Of a stretch of 64,000 nucleotides of DNA, positions 43,698 to 54,815 are shown piece by piece. Below the pieces are notes generated by a model that was not told where the DNA came from, did not search any database, and saw only the letters and a list, made by a program, of their open reading frames with translations. Position numbers and translations under genes: made by a program. Position 1 is the first letter of the stretch; the number at the start of each line of letters is the position of its first letter. The stretch covers positions 17,941,610 to 18,005,609 of the forward strand of contig OX328123.1 of the NCBI GenBank assembly GCA_946811695.1. The letters run 5' to 3'. Source of the DNA: Gonocerus acuteangulatus (taxonomy: Eukaryota > Arthropoda > Insecta > Hemiptera > Coreidae).

Positions 43698-44209
43698 AGC
43701 CTATATGCGTCTAATTGTTTCTTAAAACATCAAATATATGTTCTTCATACCTAGACAATTCATTTGATACCCCACATCATGGGTTTCGGACGGAATGATG
43801 GGTTTCCGAAGGAAGTACAAAACTGGCACGCCCCCGCCCCGGAAGCGGAGTCAAACATAACTTTTCGGCCTTTTTTCCTTTAATAACGTCTTCATATCTA
43901 TCTTCGTGCGAAATTTCAAGTCTCTAGCATCATGGGAAGTGCCTAATAATTTTGATGAGTCAGTGAGTGAGTGAGTCCTATAAATCCCGATTTTCGATCG
44001 CTTATATCTCAGAAACTATTCGATGTAGAATTATGAAAATTTCCAGTTTTTCTCACATCTAGTAGTATAATACCTGTGCAAAATTTCATTACTTTATCTT
44101 TACCTGGTTGAAAGTTATGAGAGGGTAAAAATCGGCTCTAAGACCGCCTGTAATATACACACAGTATGCTTAGGCCGGAACTTGGCCTGGCGCACTACCG
44201 TGCGCCTAG
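43698..44209. repeat. Other dispersed repeat sequence
   Basis: It contains gtgcgaaatttcaagtctct and gcaaaatttcattactttat motifs of the same style as the preceding repeats. No coding potential. Confidence 0.45.
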
Positions 44210-44320
44210 ATATATTTGACAAAATATAAATGATTGTTGAACGATCGTATTCTTCCTTTAATCTACTCTATAAAACAAATGAATTGGTGAAAGAATCATG
44301 TCGATAGACTATAGTAGAAA
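44210..44320 (-). repeat. Repeat family Y, minus-strand fragment
   Basis: The reverse complement matches 44832-44900 and 51572-51660 (tatcgacatgattctttca, then attcatttgttttatagagt). Confidence 0.75.
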
Positions 44321-44651
44321 ATAGGAGAGGAGAGGTGGTTCTTGCTCGGCTGAGGATAGGCCACACAATACTGACCCATTCCTATCTGATGTATAGTTTC
44401 AATCAAACATATCTTCACTGAATGCCGTGTCTACGAGAATGAAAGGTCTCTATTTGACCTCATCGGTAATTTGGGTGAAGGTATGGGTGATGACTCCATT
44501 AACAAGGGAACATCCCCAAGTGTCCGGAGCCGATTTTGATGAAACTTTGTGTATTTATTAAACAATTGAAAATAATCGATACGTATTTTTTTATATCGGC
44601 CCAATCGCACGTTTAAAGGGTGAAAACACCCTTCCAAAGAACACTTAAAAT

Positions 44652-44940
44652 ATTCTAACAAGGGGATTATACAGTGGTGGGGTCACCGATTTGGTCCATT
44701 TGATTTCTGGCGATTCTACGTACATCGAAAAATAGGTGTCACGTGTCCGAGCGTTCCGTCCAATACGCCTTAGGAGCTGAGAAATAAAATAAAATAGGTG
44801 GAAAATGCTTTATTTTATATATCGAGTTTAGAAAATGATATCGACATGATTCTTTCACCAATTCATTTGTCTTGTCAAATATATTTAATAATATCCTTAC
44901 GTTTGACGCAAACTAGCATTATAAATTTGTCTACACCAAA
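44652..44940 (+). repeat. Repeat family Y, copy 1
   Basis: It shares ggggtcaccgatttgg, cacgtgtccgagcg, cgccttaggagc and aaataaaataaaatagg with 51404-51748. No ORF is present. Probably a non-autonomous DNA element. Confidence 0.78.
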
Positions 44941-45163
44941 AATAATAGAAGATTTAAAATCATCACCCCAAGAAACCCTAATGAGGTAAATATCGTTGAA
45001 AACATTAAATAATACTTTTTTCCTCCAATACCAAGAGATACTTCAGAGGAGGAAAAAAGTATTATTTTTTGTTTTCGTTGATATTTACCTCATTAGGATT
45101 TCTTGGGGTGCTGATTTTAAATCTGCTATTATTTTTTGTGTAGAAAATGTATGAGGCTAGTTA
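44912..45163. repeat. Inverted repeat at the end of family Y
   Basis: The left arm ends at 45026 and the right arm starts at 45048, with a 21-bp spacer. The arms share aataatacttttttcctcc and aatgaggtaaatatc regions and extend about 115 bp each. Confidence 0.85.
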
Positions 45164-45935
45164 AAAAAAAAGAAAAGTTCTTTCTACATTGTGGTATTTT
45201 TATGTGCCTCCCTTCATATTTTGCGTAATGTACAAAAATTATTTATGGATACAACATTCTAAAAGACATAAAAATTCAGAGAAATGATCAAAACCATGTC
45301 TTGCACCAATTTGTAAATGGTGGTATTGCAGTGAAGTAGGGGACAAAAGACATTTTCAAAAATAAGAAGAGAATCAGATAAGAACTATGTGAAAGGGGAG
45401 AGAAAGAGGATACCGAGCGTAATTGGTTAGATACCGAGCCACGTTATATAACAAGGGGATGAGAGGCGTCAAGTCGTAGAACAGACGCCATTTGCTGAAA
45501 GGACAGACTCAATAAAAGCTCTGTTACATGTTTTATGATAACGATCCTGGAAGCGCCGATAATCGACAGGGGCCGATGTGAATCGGGGACTCGGGAACTA
45601 TTTGTCCCATGGGACATGGTCCCGGCAGCTTTGTCACCTCAATAATTGATAGCAGCTATCTCCTTCCTAGGGTCCTTTTATCTCTAATCTCGTCTTTTAT
45701 TGGTCCCTTACACGAGATACTAATATACTCCCAAGGCGCCTTCTTCAGACGCCCTCTCCTATTCACATCACATTTACATAATGTGCCATCTGCTTCGTAT
45801 GGATTCTCGTTTTGTCATTTAATATTGGATAGATCTCTAGCTATTTTTTTTCTTCATTATTTATTTATTTAGTAGAGCACGACAATAAATCAGTACTTCC
45901 ATTTCGCAAAAACACTAAGAGGTTACCCAACGACA
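45164..45935. other. Unassigned, possibly unique host DNA
   Basis: No repeat or gene was identified. 45530-45790 is GC-richer and non-repetitive. Confidence 0.4.
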
Positions 45936-45939
45936 AACA

Positions 45940-46075
45940 TTTTTTTTAATTTTTTTTTTTTAATTATTTTTTTTTTAACGGTGCATCGACAAATCTGGGA
46001 CGTTAGCGCCGACATCTAGGGTGCAGCGAGGAATTTTCTCAACGAGCACTGAGATGAGAAAATTCCTGCCGCCTC
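45940..46075 (-). mobile_element. SINE body fragment (tRNA-Glu family)
   Basis: Minus strand: ggcaggaattttctcatctc, gctgcaccctagatgtcggc, a 3' hairpin and an A-rich tail (T-rich 45951-45976). The tRNA-like head is absent. Confidence 0.8.
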
Positions 46076-47102
46076 ACAGTGTAACGAAGTAGTGAGGATT
46101 ATGGACAAAAATCATTAACCACTAGTTATTTTCAAATAAACATTTTTATTAATTGAAATCAACTCAAAACAAGGTAACAACAGTATAATAATGCATACTA
46201 TACGGCTATAATAATGTTAATTGTAATATTAATAGAAATAATATAGCAGGTAATAATATTATTGATAACAATGTTATAACATATATTATAACTGTAACAT
46301 ATCGTATAATGTAGTAATAAACTCTTGTTTATGTCTGCTCTAAGGTAGCCAGAAGGGCCATCAGAACGAGAATATATTTTTTCTTGATAAAAATTAATAA
46401 CAATTTCTTTTAAATTGATATATTGTTTCAACCAGTATTTATGTAAGTTTTTTCTCTGCGGTGAACACGTTCCCACATTTTTTACATTTAATATAAGACT
46501 CAACTTGCAGTCTTTCTAATATTGCTTAATATTTCTTTAGGAGCATCCTGCAGATCAAATAGAATCATTTGCCCGAGGGTTGATACCGTTTTCTTGGATT
46601 TATCCACATTTTTTAAAATTTGGAAGAAAAAATAAATTGATGGATCTAAAAATAAAAATCTTTGGAATCGGCAAACGGCAAACTAAATTGCTGTCAGTAC
46701 ATTATACTTGATGTAAACTTTAACCTATAAAAACTTGTGATGTTTGCATCATCAAGCCATGTGGTCATGGGTTTGAAACAGTGAACCCGAACAGTTACAG
46801 AACAGTGAATTATCAGAAATCGTCAGTTTTGAAAAATTAAATTTTACATAAACGGACCGCAACGGAAAATCATTCTATCATCTGCGCATATTGTCAGTTG
46901 TTTGACAAGTGAATTCCTAAGCTAAATATGCTATATCCTCCACTGCTGCTTTCTCATATCTGGTTGCCGATAACTGCAGAGTCCATAAACTTAATTTTCT
47001 TAATATCTCTTAAGAAGAACGGTCAACATTGACTGGACTTAAGCAAGACTGCTCCTAAAAGCCATTTTCTTTTGTTTCAACAAATCTTTTAACAGTTTTA
47101 AG
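46076..47102. other. AT-rich sequence, no gene recognised
   Basis: The open frame at 46198-46503 is Ile/Asn-rich and compositional. Nothing else was found. Confidence 0.5.
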
Positions 47103-47575
47103 CTGGGTGTAGCATGGCATGCTAGGTAACAGCTATTTAATATGAAGTGGGTGTAGCATGGCACCCCGGATAACAGCTATTTAATACGAAGTAGGTGTAG
47201 CATGACACACCGGGTAACAGCTATTTAATATGAAGTAGGTGTAGCATGGCACACCTGGTAACAGCTATTTAATATGATGTAGGGGTAGCATGGCATGCTA
47301 GGTAACAGCTATTTAATATGAAGTAGGGGTAGCATGGCATGCTAGGTAACAGCTATTTAATATGATGTAGGGCTAGCATGGCATGCTAGGTAACAGCTAT
47401 TTAATATGAAGTAGGGGTAGCATGGCATGCCAGGTAACAGCTATTTAATATGATGTAGGGGTAGCATGGCATGCTAGGTAACAGCTATTTAATATGATGT
47501 AGGGCTAGCATGGCATGCTAGGTAACAGCTATTTAATATGAAGTAGGGGTAGCATGGCATGCTAGGTAACAGCTA
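47103..47575. repeat. 44-bp minisatellite, about 11 units
   Basis: The unit contains ggtgtagcatggcatgctag and gtaacagctatttaatatga. Early units vary (caccccgg, cacaccgg, cacacctg) and later ones become uniform. gcatggcatgct and catggcatgcta include a small palindrome (GCATGC). Confidence 0.95.
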
Positions 47576-47737
47576 GTATATTTTAAAATGACGGAAGGCC
47601 ATACATTTTAAACACTTTAACTTCTCACTAAATATCCTTCATTAGATGTTCTACATGTTTCTGAAGCCCCTTCTCCCAGAACGTATCAGTTCATCCTTTG
47701 CTCAACATATATTAATGGCCAAGATGAGATGCTCACT

Positions 47738-47800
47738 CTTTTTTTTTTTTTTTTTTTTTTAATGGCATGTCAACCCTTAAGGTCATTAACGCCATTCCTT
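47738..47800 (-). mobile_element. SINE-like 3' tail with hairpin
   Basis: Minus strand: ggcgttaatgaccttaaggg then ttgacatgccatt and an A-run (T-run 47739-47760). The ends GGCGT and ATGCC can pair. Confidence 0.65.
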
Positions 47801-47820
47801 TGATTGGTGATTATTGTTTA

Positions 47821-47905
47821 GTGATTATACATATACAAACATACACACATATATATACACACACACACACACATATACATATATTTATACATACACCTGC
47901 ACGCA
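47821..47905. repeat. (CA)n/(TA)n compound microsatellite
   Basis: Irregular cacaca and tatata runs. The overlapping ORF is an artefact. Confidence 0.85.
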
Positions 47906-47999
47906 CACAGACATCCGTATACGTACACATGCATTTCAGTGTCATTTAGCCATACTTATAGTGGTATTTTTAAATTAAGGTGTAACTAAATTTTTTTGT

Positions 48000-48400
48000 A
48001 TTGAATTTTGATATAAGGTTGAATTAAATTTTGTCAATTAATCTCGAGGCGTATAAAAAGTTGAAAAGTCTCTCTACTTGGTTAGTATGTCGCCAAGAAT
48101 GTCATCTAATGAGTCAGGCAGTTGGTGTCGCTCTTTTAGTTGCTCATGAGCACGGCAATTCGTCAGAATTTGTTTAACAGAGAGGAGCACATTGCATAAG
48201 CTGCAAATCGGCGGAGGATCTTTTGACATAAGGAAGGAATGGGTGAGGTTTGTATGGCCAATTCTCATACGGGTTAGCACCACTTCCTTTGTTCTTGTGT
48301 CATTTATTGATGTCTCCCATGATTTAACACATCCCTTTATCTTTCTGAGTTTGTTTTCCCTCACTTGCTGCCAAACAGTTTGCCTCGCTCACTCTTGACT
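48000..48400 (-). pseudogene. LINE ORF2 C-terminal fragment
   Basis: Minus strand: VWQQVRENKLRKIKG (from about 48375), LTRMRIGHTNLTHSFLMS, CSLCNVLLSVKQILTNC, then DSLDDILG and a stop at 48074. This is the classic tail of I/Jockey-like ORF2 proteins with RNase H (TRxRIGHT and a Cys/His knuckle). 48000-48073 is 3' UTR. Everything upstream is lost. Confidence 0.8.
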
Positions 48401-49405
48401 CTTAGTAGCGTGAGTTGCGAAACACCAGTGAGAACCATAATGTTTACATACGATAATTTTTTTGACGTGCCGGTTCCAACGAAAAACATATAAGAGAGGC
48501 ATCAAGAACGTCAGGAAAATAAACAGGTAAATTTTTACAAGTAGTCATATTTACAAAAAGTGCCTTCATGACAAGGGTCATCATCAGTTTGTTTCATCAA
48601 GAGTGGGCCTATGCTCCCGTTTTGCTCTCGCAGTATACTAGCAGGCTAGGCTGTAGTCTTAGGCTCCACTATCAGTGTGATATCCGGTTCCCTTCTTTTT
48701 TTTCTTTTTTTTTTTTTTTTAATTTCTTTTGTCAGACATTTTTTTTTATCAGCTCCATGGAAACACAACAGCGTAGACAAAACGTTTTCTTTTTTTTTTA
48801 TGTACCATCCTCCAGTATTAGTGATATTGAAAGCCACTTAAGAAAAACAAGCATTTTTTCAGTTAAGAGATCTCAATAAGAGAATTCAATCCGAAATTCT
48901 TCCTTCTTTTGAATCAGTAGAAACATTTCTTAAGTAGAGGTAAGAGTCGAGTACAATAATGTTGGTAAAATCCAATATTCATCCTCAAAATTTTATAATT
49001 GAAATTTCTATGCGGTAAGTGTGTGATACTGCTACCGGGCTAATTTAGAATTCCCCTAAGAATGTGTCATGACATCGCCAACTTTTTCTTTAGAGGTGGT
49101 ATTTTTAAAGAGAGTTGACATAATTTTATGATTAAATGTTGTGCATACTTGAACAAATCTTTGGCTGCTTTGGTTAGTCCATCTATGGAGGAGGAAAGCT
49201 TGCGATTTCTTAAATTTTCATTATTTTTCTAACTGAGCATTTAAGTCAACCAAAAGAATCTTTGCTTGAATTTTAGGGATTATTCATAGATTATTCTCTA
49301 ATATTTCTCATGATTCATTGCCTTTGTCGGGGTCTGACTTGTTGTCTTCGTTCCTATCGCTCTTTCTTTCTTTCCTGGATCTGTTTTTATTTTATTTTTT
49401 TGTTT
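48401..49405. other. Unassigned AT-rich sequence
   Basis: It contains a pyrimidine-rich run at 48690-48725. No genes were recognised. Confidence 0.5.
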
Positions 49406-49469
49406 TAGCACTTTCCTCTTAAGGAAAGTAGCTGTTGAGGTTAAACGGAACTTTTGAAAATGCCCCCCG

Positions 49470-49530
<61 letters not shown>
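49406..49530 (+). repeat. Dispersed repeat ending in (AT)n, copy 2
   Basis: Matches 42617-42790: agcactttcctcttaaggaa, agtagctgttgaggttaa, ccccccgtta, then a TA run (49472-49526) and a short (GT)n. Confidence 0.8.
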
Positions 49531-49543
<13 letters not shown>

Positions 49544-50379
49544 CGCTGTTAATACGATACACACCAGAGTTTTTGTTTTCTCGCCCCGAATATATGGTAT
49601 ATAGTATTCCCCTAGAACACGATTGAACGAATTTATAATCAGAAAAATCGGACGGATTTTTCTACTACGCGTCCTCTAGATTGACGGGAACCACCATTAC
49701 TTAGCCAGCCGTACTTGTTCTATTTCAACGAAACTAGGTAATCGTTGTGGTATTCTTAATAGAAAAATGTTTTGTAAAAATTATTATAAAAGGGCAAAAA
49801 ATACGATATTCCGAGTGAACGCGGTGCCGATTTGAAGATAACTTTTTGAGCGAGCTTCGATTGGTCCCTTATAATTGTTAAGTTTTTTTTTGGTCCTCCT
49901 TTAATACATTTCAAAATTAAAACCCATTTTTTTAATCTTTATTAGAAGAAAATATAAAAAAAAAAATTAAATAGGAAAGAAATGAACATTTAACCATAAA
50001 GCAGTTGAAGAATATGTTTTTCAAATCGGGCGATACTCTGTCATCTTCAATTTTTGCCAAATCAACTTCAAATTTATGTATTTATTTTTCGATTTATTGA
50101 ATTATAACGATTTTATGACCAATTTTCGACGGATTTTTTAATAGGAAATGAATAATTGTGCACCATTTTCGAAAAAATTAATATTTCATAAAAATCCTAC
50201 GTACTCTAGTAGATTTAACCTTCTTCTTTCGAAATAATTTTAGTTTTTCCTTCTAGATTAAAAATTGCCGCCTGCAGTCTATCGCCCGTGAAAAAGGGGG
50301 TTTCCGTCGTATTTTTTTTGGGATACATTAACATCACATTTAAAACGTTTGATATAAATAAGTAAAAAATATTGATAAA
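49531..50379. other. Unassigned AT-rich sequence
   Basis: No gene was recognised. Confidence 0.45.
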
Positions 50380-50462
50380 ATTCCTTTCGCCGGTGGGGAT
50401 CGAACCCACCATCTCCCGCTTATGAATCTAGCGCGCTAGCCACTAGACCACGGGAGACCCCG
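50380..50462 (-). mobile_element. tRNA-Glu-derived SINE, head only
   Basis: Minus strand: ggggtctcccgtggtctagt, ggctagcgcgctagattcat, then ggtgggttcgatccccacc. The A and B boxes match tRNA-Glu. The body stops after about 15 bp. The acceptor ends do not pair, so it is not scored as a tRNA gene. Confidence 0.78.
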
Positions 50463-50726
50463 ATTTATTTGTTATATTTTATTTCAAGAAAATTACTTTG
50501 ATTTTGATCGTACAATGTAGAATTACACTTTAATTAAAATTAACAGATAAAGAACTAATTATAAATATCCCCTTATATTCGAAAAGGTTACAGTAAAGTG
50601 TTTTTGTTTTTGTGATGAAGGCGCTTTTTGTAAATATGACTACTTGTAAAAATTTACCTGTTTATTTTCCTGACGTTCTTGATGCCTCTCTGATAAGTTT
50701 TTCCTTGGAACCAGCAAGTCAAAATA

Positions 50727-50838
50727 ATTTTTTTTTTCTTTTTACGGCGCATCTACATCTAGGTCATTAGCGCCGACATCCAGGGTGCGGCGAGGAATTT
50801 TCCCAGCGAACCCTGAGATGAGAAAATTCCTGCCGGCG
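50727..50838 (-). mobile_element. SINE body and 3' end (tRNA-Glu family), headless
   Basis: Minus strand: ccggcaggaattttctcatc, cgccgcaccctggatgtcgg, then hairpin ggcgctaatgacct...gatgcgccgt and A-tail. Confidence 0.85.
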
Positions 50839-51397
50839 CAAAGTAGGACAAAACGCCTAAACCCCGCGACATTGGCCGAATTTGAAACTTGTTTTTTTTT
50901 GTTCGACAACTGCAAGGACTTGTTCCACACAGTCCTGGGTATCTGAAAAAACAGCAGACTGGGCAAAAATACTCGTAATGCCCAATACTTTTAACTTTTC
51001 CCCGCGAATTTCTTAGCATACGCCGTAGTTCTGTGTTCAACTCATTATTGATGTGGCGCAGAAGCATACTTTTTTTTCACCTGCAAATATTTTTGAGCTT
51101 GTTTTGGTCATTGTACGCTTCCGAAAAAAATAAACTAAATTTTTAAACAGCACTTTTTTGGGGTTTTTTTACACCTTTTGTGATAAAAATAGGTGTAGTT
51201 AAAAAGAAAAGGAAAATAGAAGAGTGTGTTGCGAGTTGTCGGGGATCTGATAAGAGATATAGTAAGATATATACCTAAGTAAGACATATACGTAAACATT
51301 TTATCCGCCCAGATCCGCCGGGGCTCAGGAGCCCTATTCATGTTTGAAGAAGTAGTGGCATTTAGCGGCAACAGCTTCATCGCCGAATAGCTCACAA
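50839..51397. other. Unassigned sequence
   Basis: No convincing gene. Short open frames here have no recognised similarity. Confidence 0.45.
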
Positions 51398-51748
51398 GGG
51401 GAGTATACAGTAGTGGGGTCACCGATTTGGCTATTTTGTTTTCTGGTGATTTTGCATCGAAAAATAGTCGTCACGTGTCCGAGCGTTTCGTTCAATGCGC
51501 CTTAGGAGCGGAAAAATAAAATAAAATAGGTTAAAAATGCTTTTAACGAGCTTAGAAAATTTTGATATCGACATGATTTTTTCAACAATTCGTTTGTTTT
51601 AGAGAGTAGATTACAGAAAAAATACAATCGTTAAACAATAATTTATATTTCGTCAAATAAATTCAAAAATATGTTTAAGTTTTTAAGTAAACTCACATTA
51701 TACTTTTTTCACACCAAAAATAATAGCAGATTTAAAATCAGCACCCCA
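51398..51748 (+). repeat. Repeat family Y, copy 2
   Basis: Similar to 44652-44940 and its inverted end, with accaaaaataatagcagatt and caccccaagg at 51710-51750. Diverged by scattered indels. Confidence 0.78.
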
Positions 51749-51984
51749 AGGTTTACAAATTTGTAAGCGGGAACTTTACGTGACGTTTTGAAATTCAATA
51801 TCTCCCCTTGAGATAATGCAATATTTACGTCATTTCTAAAGAAGGAAGACTCCTTTTTCTAACCATATAAATGACTATTGTATTATCTTAGATGATACTT
51901 GTAAGAAATGGTTTCAAAATAAACATAACATTATAACTGTCTTGCATATAACGTCAAGCCCAGTAGACGTTAAAATACCTCGAT

Positions 51985-52240
51985 TGAAAGCAATTGTGTA
52001 ACTTTGGAGCCTTTATCGGCCGTCCAAATTTGGTTTGATTTTGCTCTACATGCCAGCCACTGTTCATAAAGTTCTAATCCACGGAGAAAAAATCATGGAA
52101 AGCGTTATAATGCCTAAATAGTCCCTATCTAGGGACATTTTCAGAAGAATCCCAAGAGGCCTTGAATATAGTATTCAGGAACTCCCAGAAGTAAGGTCAG
52201 AGGACATGCTGATGGAAGTAGAGTAATAATTAAGTAGGAT
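51985..52240 (+). pseudogene. Fragment of an arthropod TE-like ORF
   Basis: The plus strand reads LLYMPATVHKVLIHGEKIME, then RIPRGLEYSIQELPEVRSED with a stop (TAG 52117) between. YMP.TVHK.L.HG is a pattern I associate with a multicopy ORF in insect genomes, possibly a transposase C-terminus. Assignment is from memory of the pattern only. Confidence 0.4.
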
Positions 52241-52324
52241 TCAATAAATCAAACGATACTGTTTTTGCAAAAACGTTTCCCATTATATATTTTTATTATT
52301 AGATTGAGAAAAAAAATTGCTTTT

Positions 52325-52337
52325 ACTTTCGTTCAGA
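52325..52337. repeat. SINE target-site duplication, left
   Basis: actttcgttcaga, identical to 52577-52589. Confidence 0.92.
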
Positions 52338-52501
52338 GGGGTCTCCCGTAGTCTAGTGGCTAGCGCGCTGGATTCATGAGCGGGAGATGGTGGGTTCGAT
52401 CCCCACCGGCGCCAGAAATTTTCTCATCTCAGGGCTCGCTGAGAAAATTCCTGGTTGCACCCTGGATGTCGGCCCTAATAGCCACGATTTGTTGATGCGC
52501 C

Positions 52502-52576
<75 letters not shown>
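52338..52576 (+). mobile_element. Full-length tRNA-Glu-derived SINE
   Basis: The head at 52338-52410 has A box tctagtggctagcg and B box ggttcgatccc. A seven-base loop GATTCAT would place UUC (Glu) in the anticodon position. The body (gaaattttctcatctcaggg, cctggatgtcgg) and a 3' hairpin region end at gcgccgt, followed by about 73 A. A perfect 13-bp duplication flanks it, so it moved by target-primed reverse transcription in trans. The long pure A-tail indicates youth. Confidence 0.93.
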
Positions 52577-52579
<3 letters not shown>

Positions 52580-52589
52580 TTCGTTCAGA
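52577..52589. repeat. SINE target-site duplication, right
   Basis: Second copy of actttcgttcaga after the A-tail. Confidence 0.92.
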
Positions 52590-52969
52590 AATGTTTTGCT
52601 TTCTTGACCTTTTTTTTCTATTTTGATTTAATGGTGTAAAATTTTGTTAAGTACCTATGTCTATTATGTAAAATAAAAAAATTGAAACAATTGTCACTCA
52701 AAAGGCTCCGAAATTATCAACCAGAGTGAAGTGGGATTTCATGGGATTCAGTGCAAGACAAACCAAAGGAAATTATACCTCCCACCTGAAAAATATAAAA
52801 CCTGAAATTTTAGGCTTTTAGCTCATTGACCAAAAATCCCGTCAAGATAAAAAGATTTGAGTTCTACACCCTCGAAAACATTTGGTTTTGAGTTTTGAGG
52901 CTGAAACGAGGATGTTAAAACGTATAACATTGAATGTCTGCGGTTTTAATCGTTTCGTCCCACTGTGCG

Positions 52970-53037
52970 GCGGTGGGGATCGAACCCACCATCTCCCGCT
53001 TATGAACCCAAGTCGCTAGACCACAGGAGACCCCAGG
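52970..53037 (-). mobile_element. SINE head fragment (tRNA-Glu family)
   Basis: Minus strand: ctcctgtggtctagcgactt, cataagcgggagatggtgg, gttcgatccccaccgccg. The head carries a short internal deletion in the A-box/D-arm region, and the body is missing. Confidence 0.75.
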
Positions 53038-53132
53038 AGTAAAGTGTGTTCAATCGATAAAGGGTGTTCTAAAGTTTAACGCTATTTGTAATTTTTTTTA
53101 AAATACCTGGAAATAAATTTTAACAAATTGGT

Positions 53133-53283
53133 GGTCTAATGGCTAGCGCCTTGGATTCATAAGCGGGAGATGGTGGGTTCGATTCCCAACCTCCGGCAGG
53201 AATTTTATCATCCCACGGCTCGCTGGTAAAATTCCTCGCTGCACCCTAGATGTCGGCGCTAATGACCTAGATGTAGATGCGCC

Positions 53284-53319
<36 letters not shown>
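53133..53319 (+). mobile_element. 5'-truncated tRNA-Glu-derived SINE
   Basis: Starts ggtctaatggctagcgcctt, continues through the B box, body and a perfect hairpin (ggcgc...gcgcc at 53253-53283), and an A-tail of about 35. It is flanked by aaattggt at 53125-53132 and 53320-53327. Confidence 0.9.
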
Positions 53320-53325
<6 letters not shown>

Positions 53326-53339
53326 GTATGTATGCGAAG

Positions 53340-54017
53340 AGAGAACGGGAGAGTATAAAAGTAAAAAAGAATTAACTTTTAAAGTATGAAAAAATATCCC
53401 CCTTCTAAAAAAAAATGGAGTAGACAAACTCATGTGTCCATTTCAGATTGAAGCAAAGTCCGTCCCCGCGTTATGCCAATTACTTTCCAGCGCTTCATTT
53501 TTCTCCCTATCGCCGAGAGAGAGAGAGAGAAAAAAACCATTGGGAGAGCTGAAAATCCATCAAACGGTATCAGAAATACTGGGATTGGTTTCCGTTCAGG
53601 TGGCTGTAAGAATAACAGAATTCCCGGAGGCTATAGATTACCGGGGTTACACAAGGGTCCTCCCCTACCCGCGTGATTAGGGCTGGCGATAAGTATCGCT
53701 TACAGGGTTGGTCGGCTGTCGCCCTCGCAACTCCAACGAAATTAGCTTTCCTATCAGATTTTACCCGCACCCTCTTCAGATATTAAATTACCTGCCTCTC
53801 CCTATATTCTTTATTTTATCCAGCTGGCTACTTCATTCCCATTCATCATGGCTCTTCTGTGATTCCCTTCTGCTAGCTTTTGGCTATTCTACAGCTAAGT
53901 ATAAACGGAAGAAGAAAATTGAGAAAAGATGGATCTAATTTACCATTTTTGTACACAAGAAAGTACACACGCCTTGTACAGAAGAAAAAAAATGTATAAA
54001 ATCTAGCGGTATCTCAA
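53340..54017. other. Probable unique host DNA
   Basis: 53430-53780 is GC-richer with no repeat signature. Open frames on both strands lack recognisable domains. Confidence 0.4.
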
Positions 54018-54221
54018 TACAGTAAGAGCTAGTTTACCCGGATCAACTGGGACCAGGGACAATCCGAGTTAACGAAAATCCGGGTTATCCAGAGAATGAC
54101 AGAAAAATAAAATAAAAAACATACAAATCGCCGAAATATTGTCAATGGAGTATAGAAATTATTATCGACACACTTTCACCTGAGGCAATCCATTTGATAT
54201 GGTCCAGAAAAAAATAATCTG

Positions 54222-54360
54222 GTTGCCTCATCATTTCAGAAAAAATTGGTATTTTTACCATCAATTGCATAAGCAATAAGTAGTTCAAAACCATGAACTA
54301 CTGATTGCTTATTGATGGTAAAAATATCAATTTCTTCTAAAATGGTCAAGAAACCACCTC
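54222..54360. repeat. Internal inverted repeat
   Basis: tttttaccatcaat and attgatggtaaaaat, with agtagttca/tgaactact inner stem, form a hairpin with arms of about 55 bp inside the Tigger relic. Confidence 0.75.
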
Positions 54361-54419
54361 TGGACCATTTGATACGGATTGACTCACCCAAAAACTCTTT
54401 ATGTACTTAAATAGCCTTT

Positions 54420-54815
54420 CTATTTGCACTGTACACAAAGTCTGTAGTAAAACAGGCAGTGAGCTTCTGCTGTCTCAGTTTAGTATATCGCTTACAAGTT
54501 GCAAGATCTCGCATGCGCTTCAACAGAAATTCATTTGGCAATGTTCGGCTTGACTCTCTAAATACATCAATTTCTCAATGTTTGCTACTCCGCGTGAGTC
54601 ATAACCACCGTAAACTATCCTTAGAAATAATTTTGAAACGAAAGTCTTTAATACGTTTTTTGATTTTATTTTTTTTTTTCAATCAGATACGGTCGATGTT
54701 CCTACTCCACACTCAGCAACAATGTTCTTTGTCGATTCTACCTTGTCAATTCTCGTCAATACTTTCCTCCTTTTTTACGTTTTGTCTAAATCGCGAGCTA
54801 AAGAAACAGCAAAAC
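54420..54815 (-). pseudogene. Tigger-like transposase N-terminal fragment
   Basis: Minus strand pieces: KVESTKNIVAECGVGTSTVS (about 54735-54680) matches the CENP-B/pogo-type helix-turn-helix, preceded by KRRKVLT-like residues and followed by stops. The DDE catalytic domain is absent, consistent with an internally deleted non-autonomous copy. Confidence 0.65.

Noticed and set aside
50380..50462. Functional tRNA-Glu gene
   Set aside because: A and B boxes are good, but the acceptor ends do not pair and the same head occurs with SINE bodies and A-tails nearby.
52387..52626. Lysine-rich protein
   Set aside because: Translation of a SINE head and its poly(A) tail.
53432..53938. Host coding genes in the GC-richer stretch
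   Set aside because: Short overlapping frames on both strands, no recognisable domain or splice structure.
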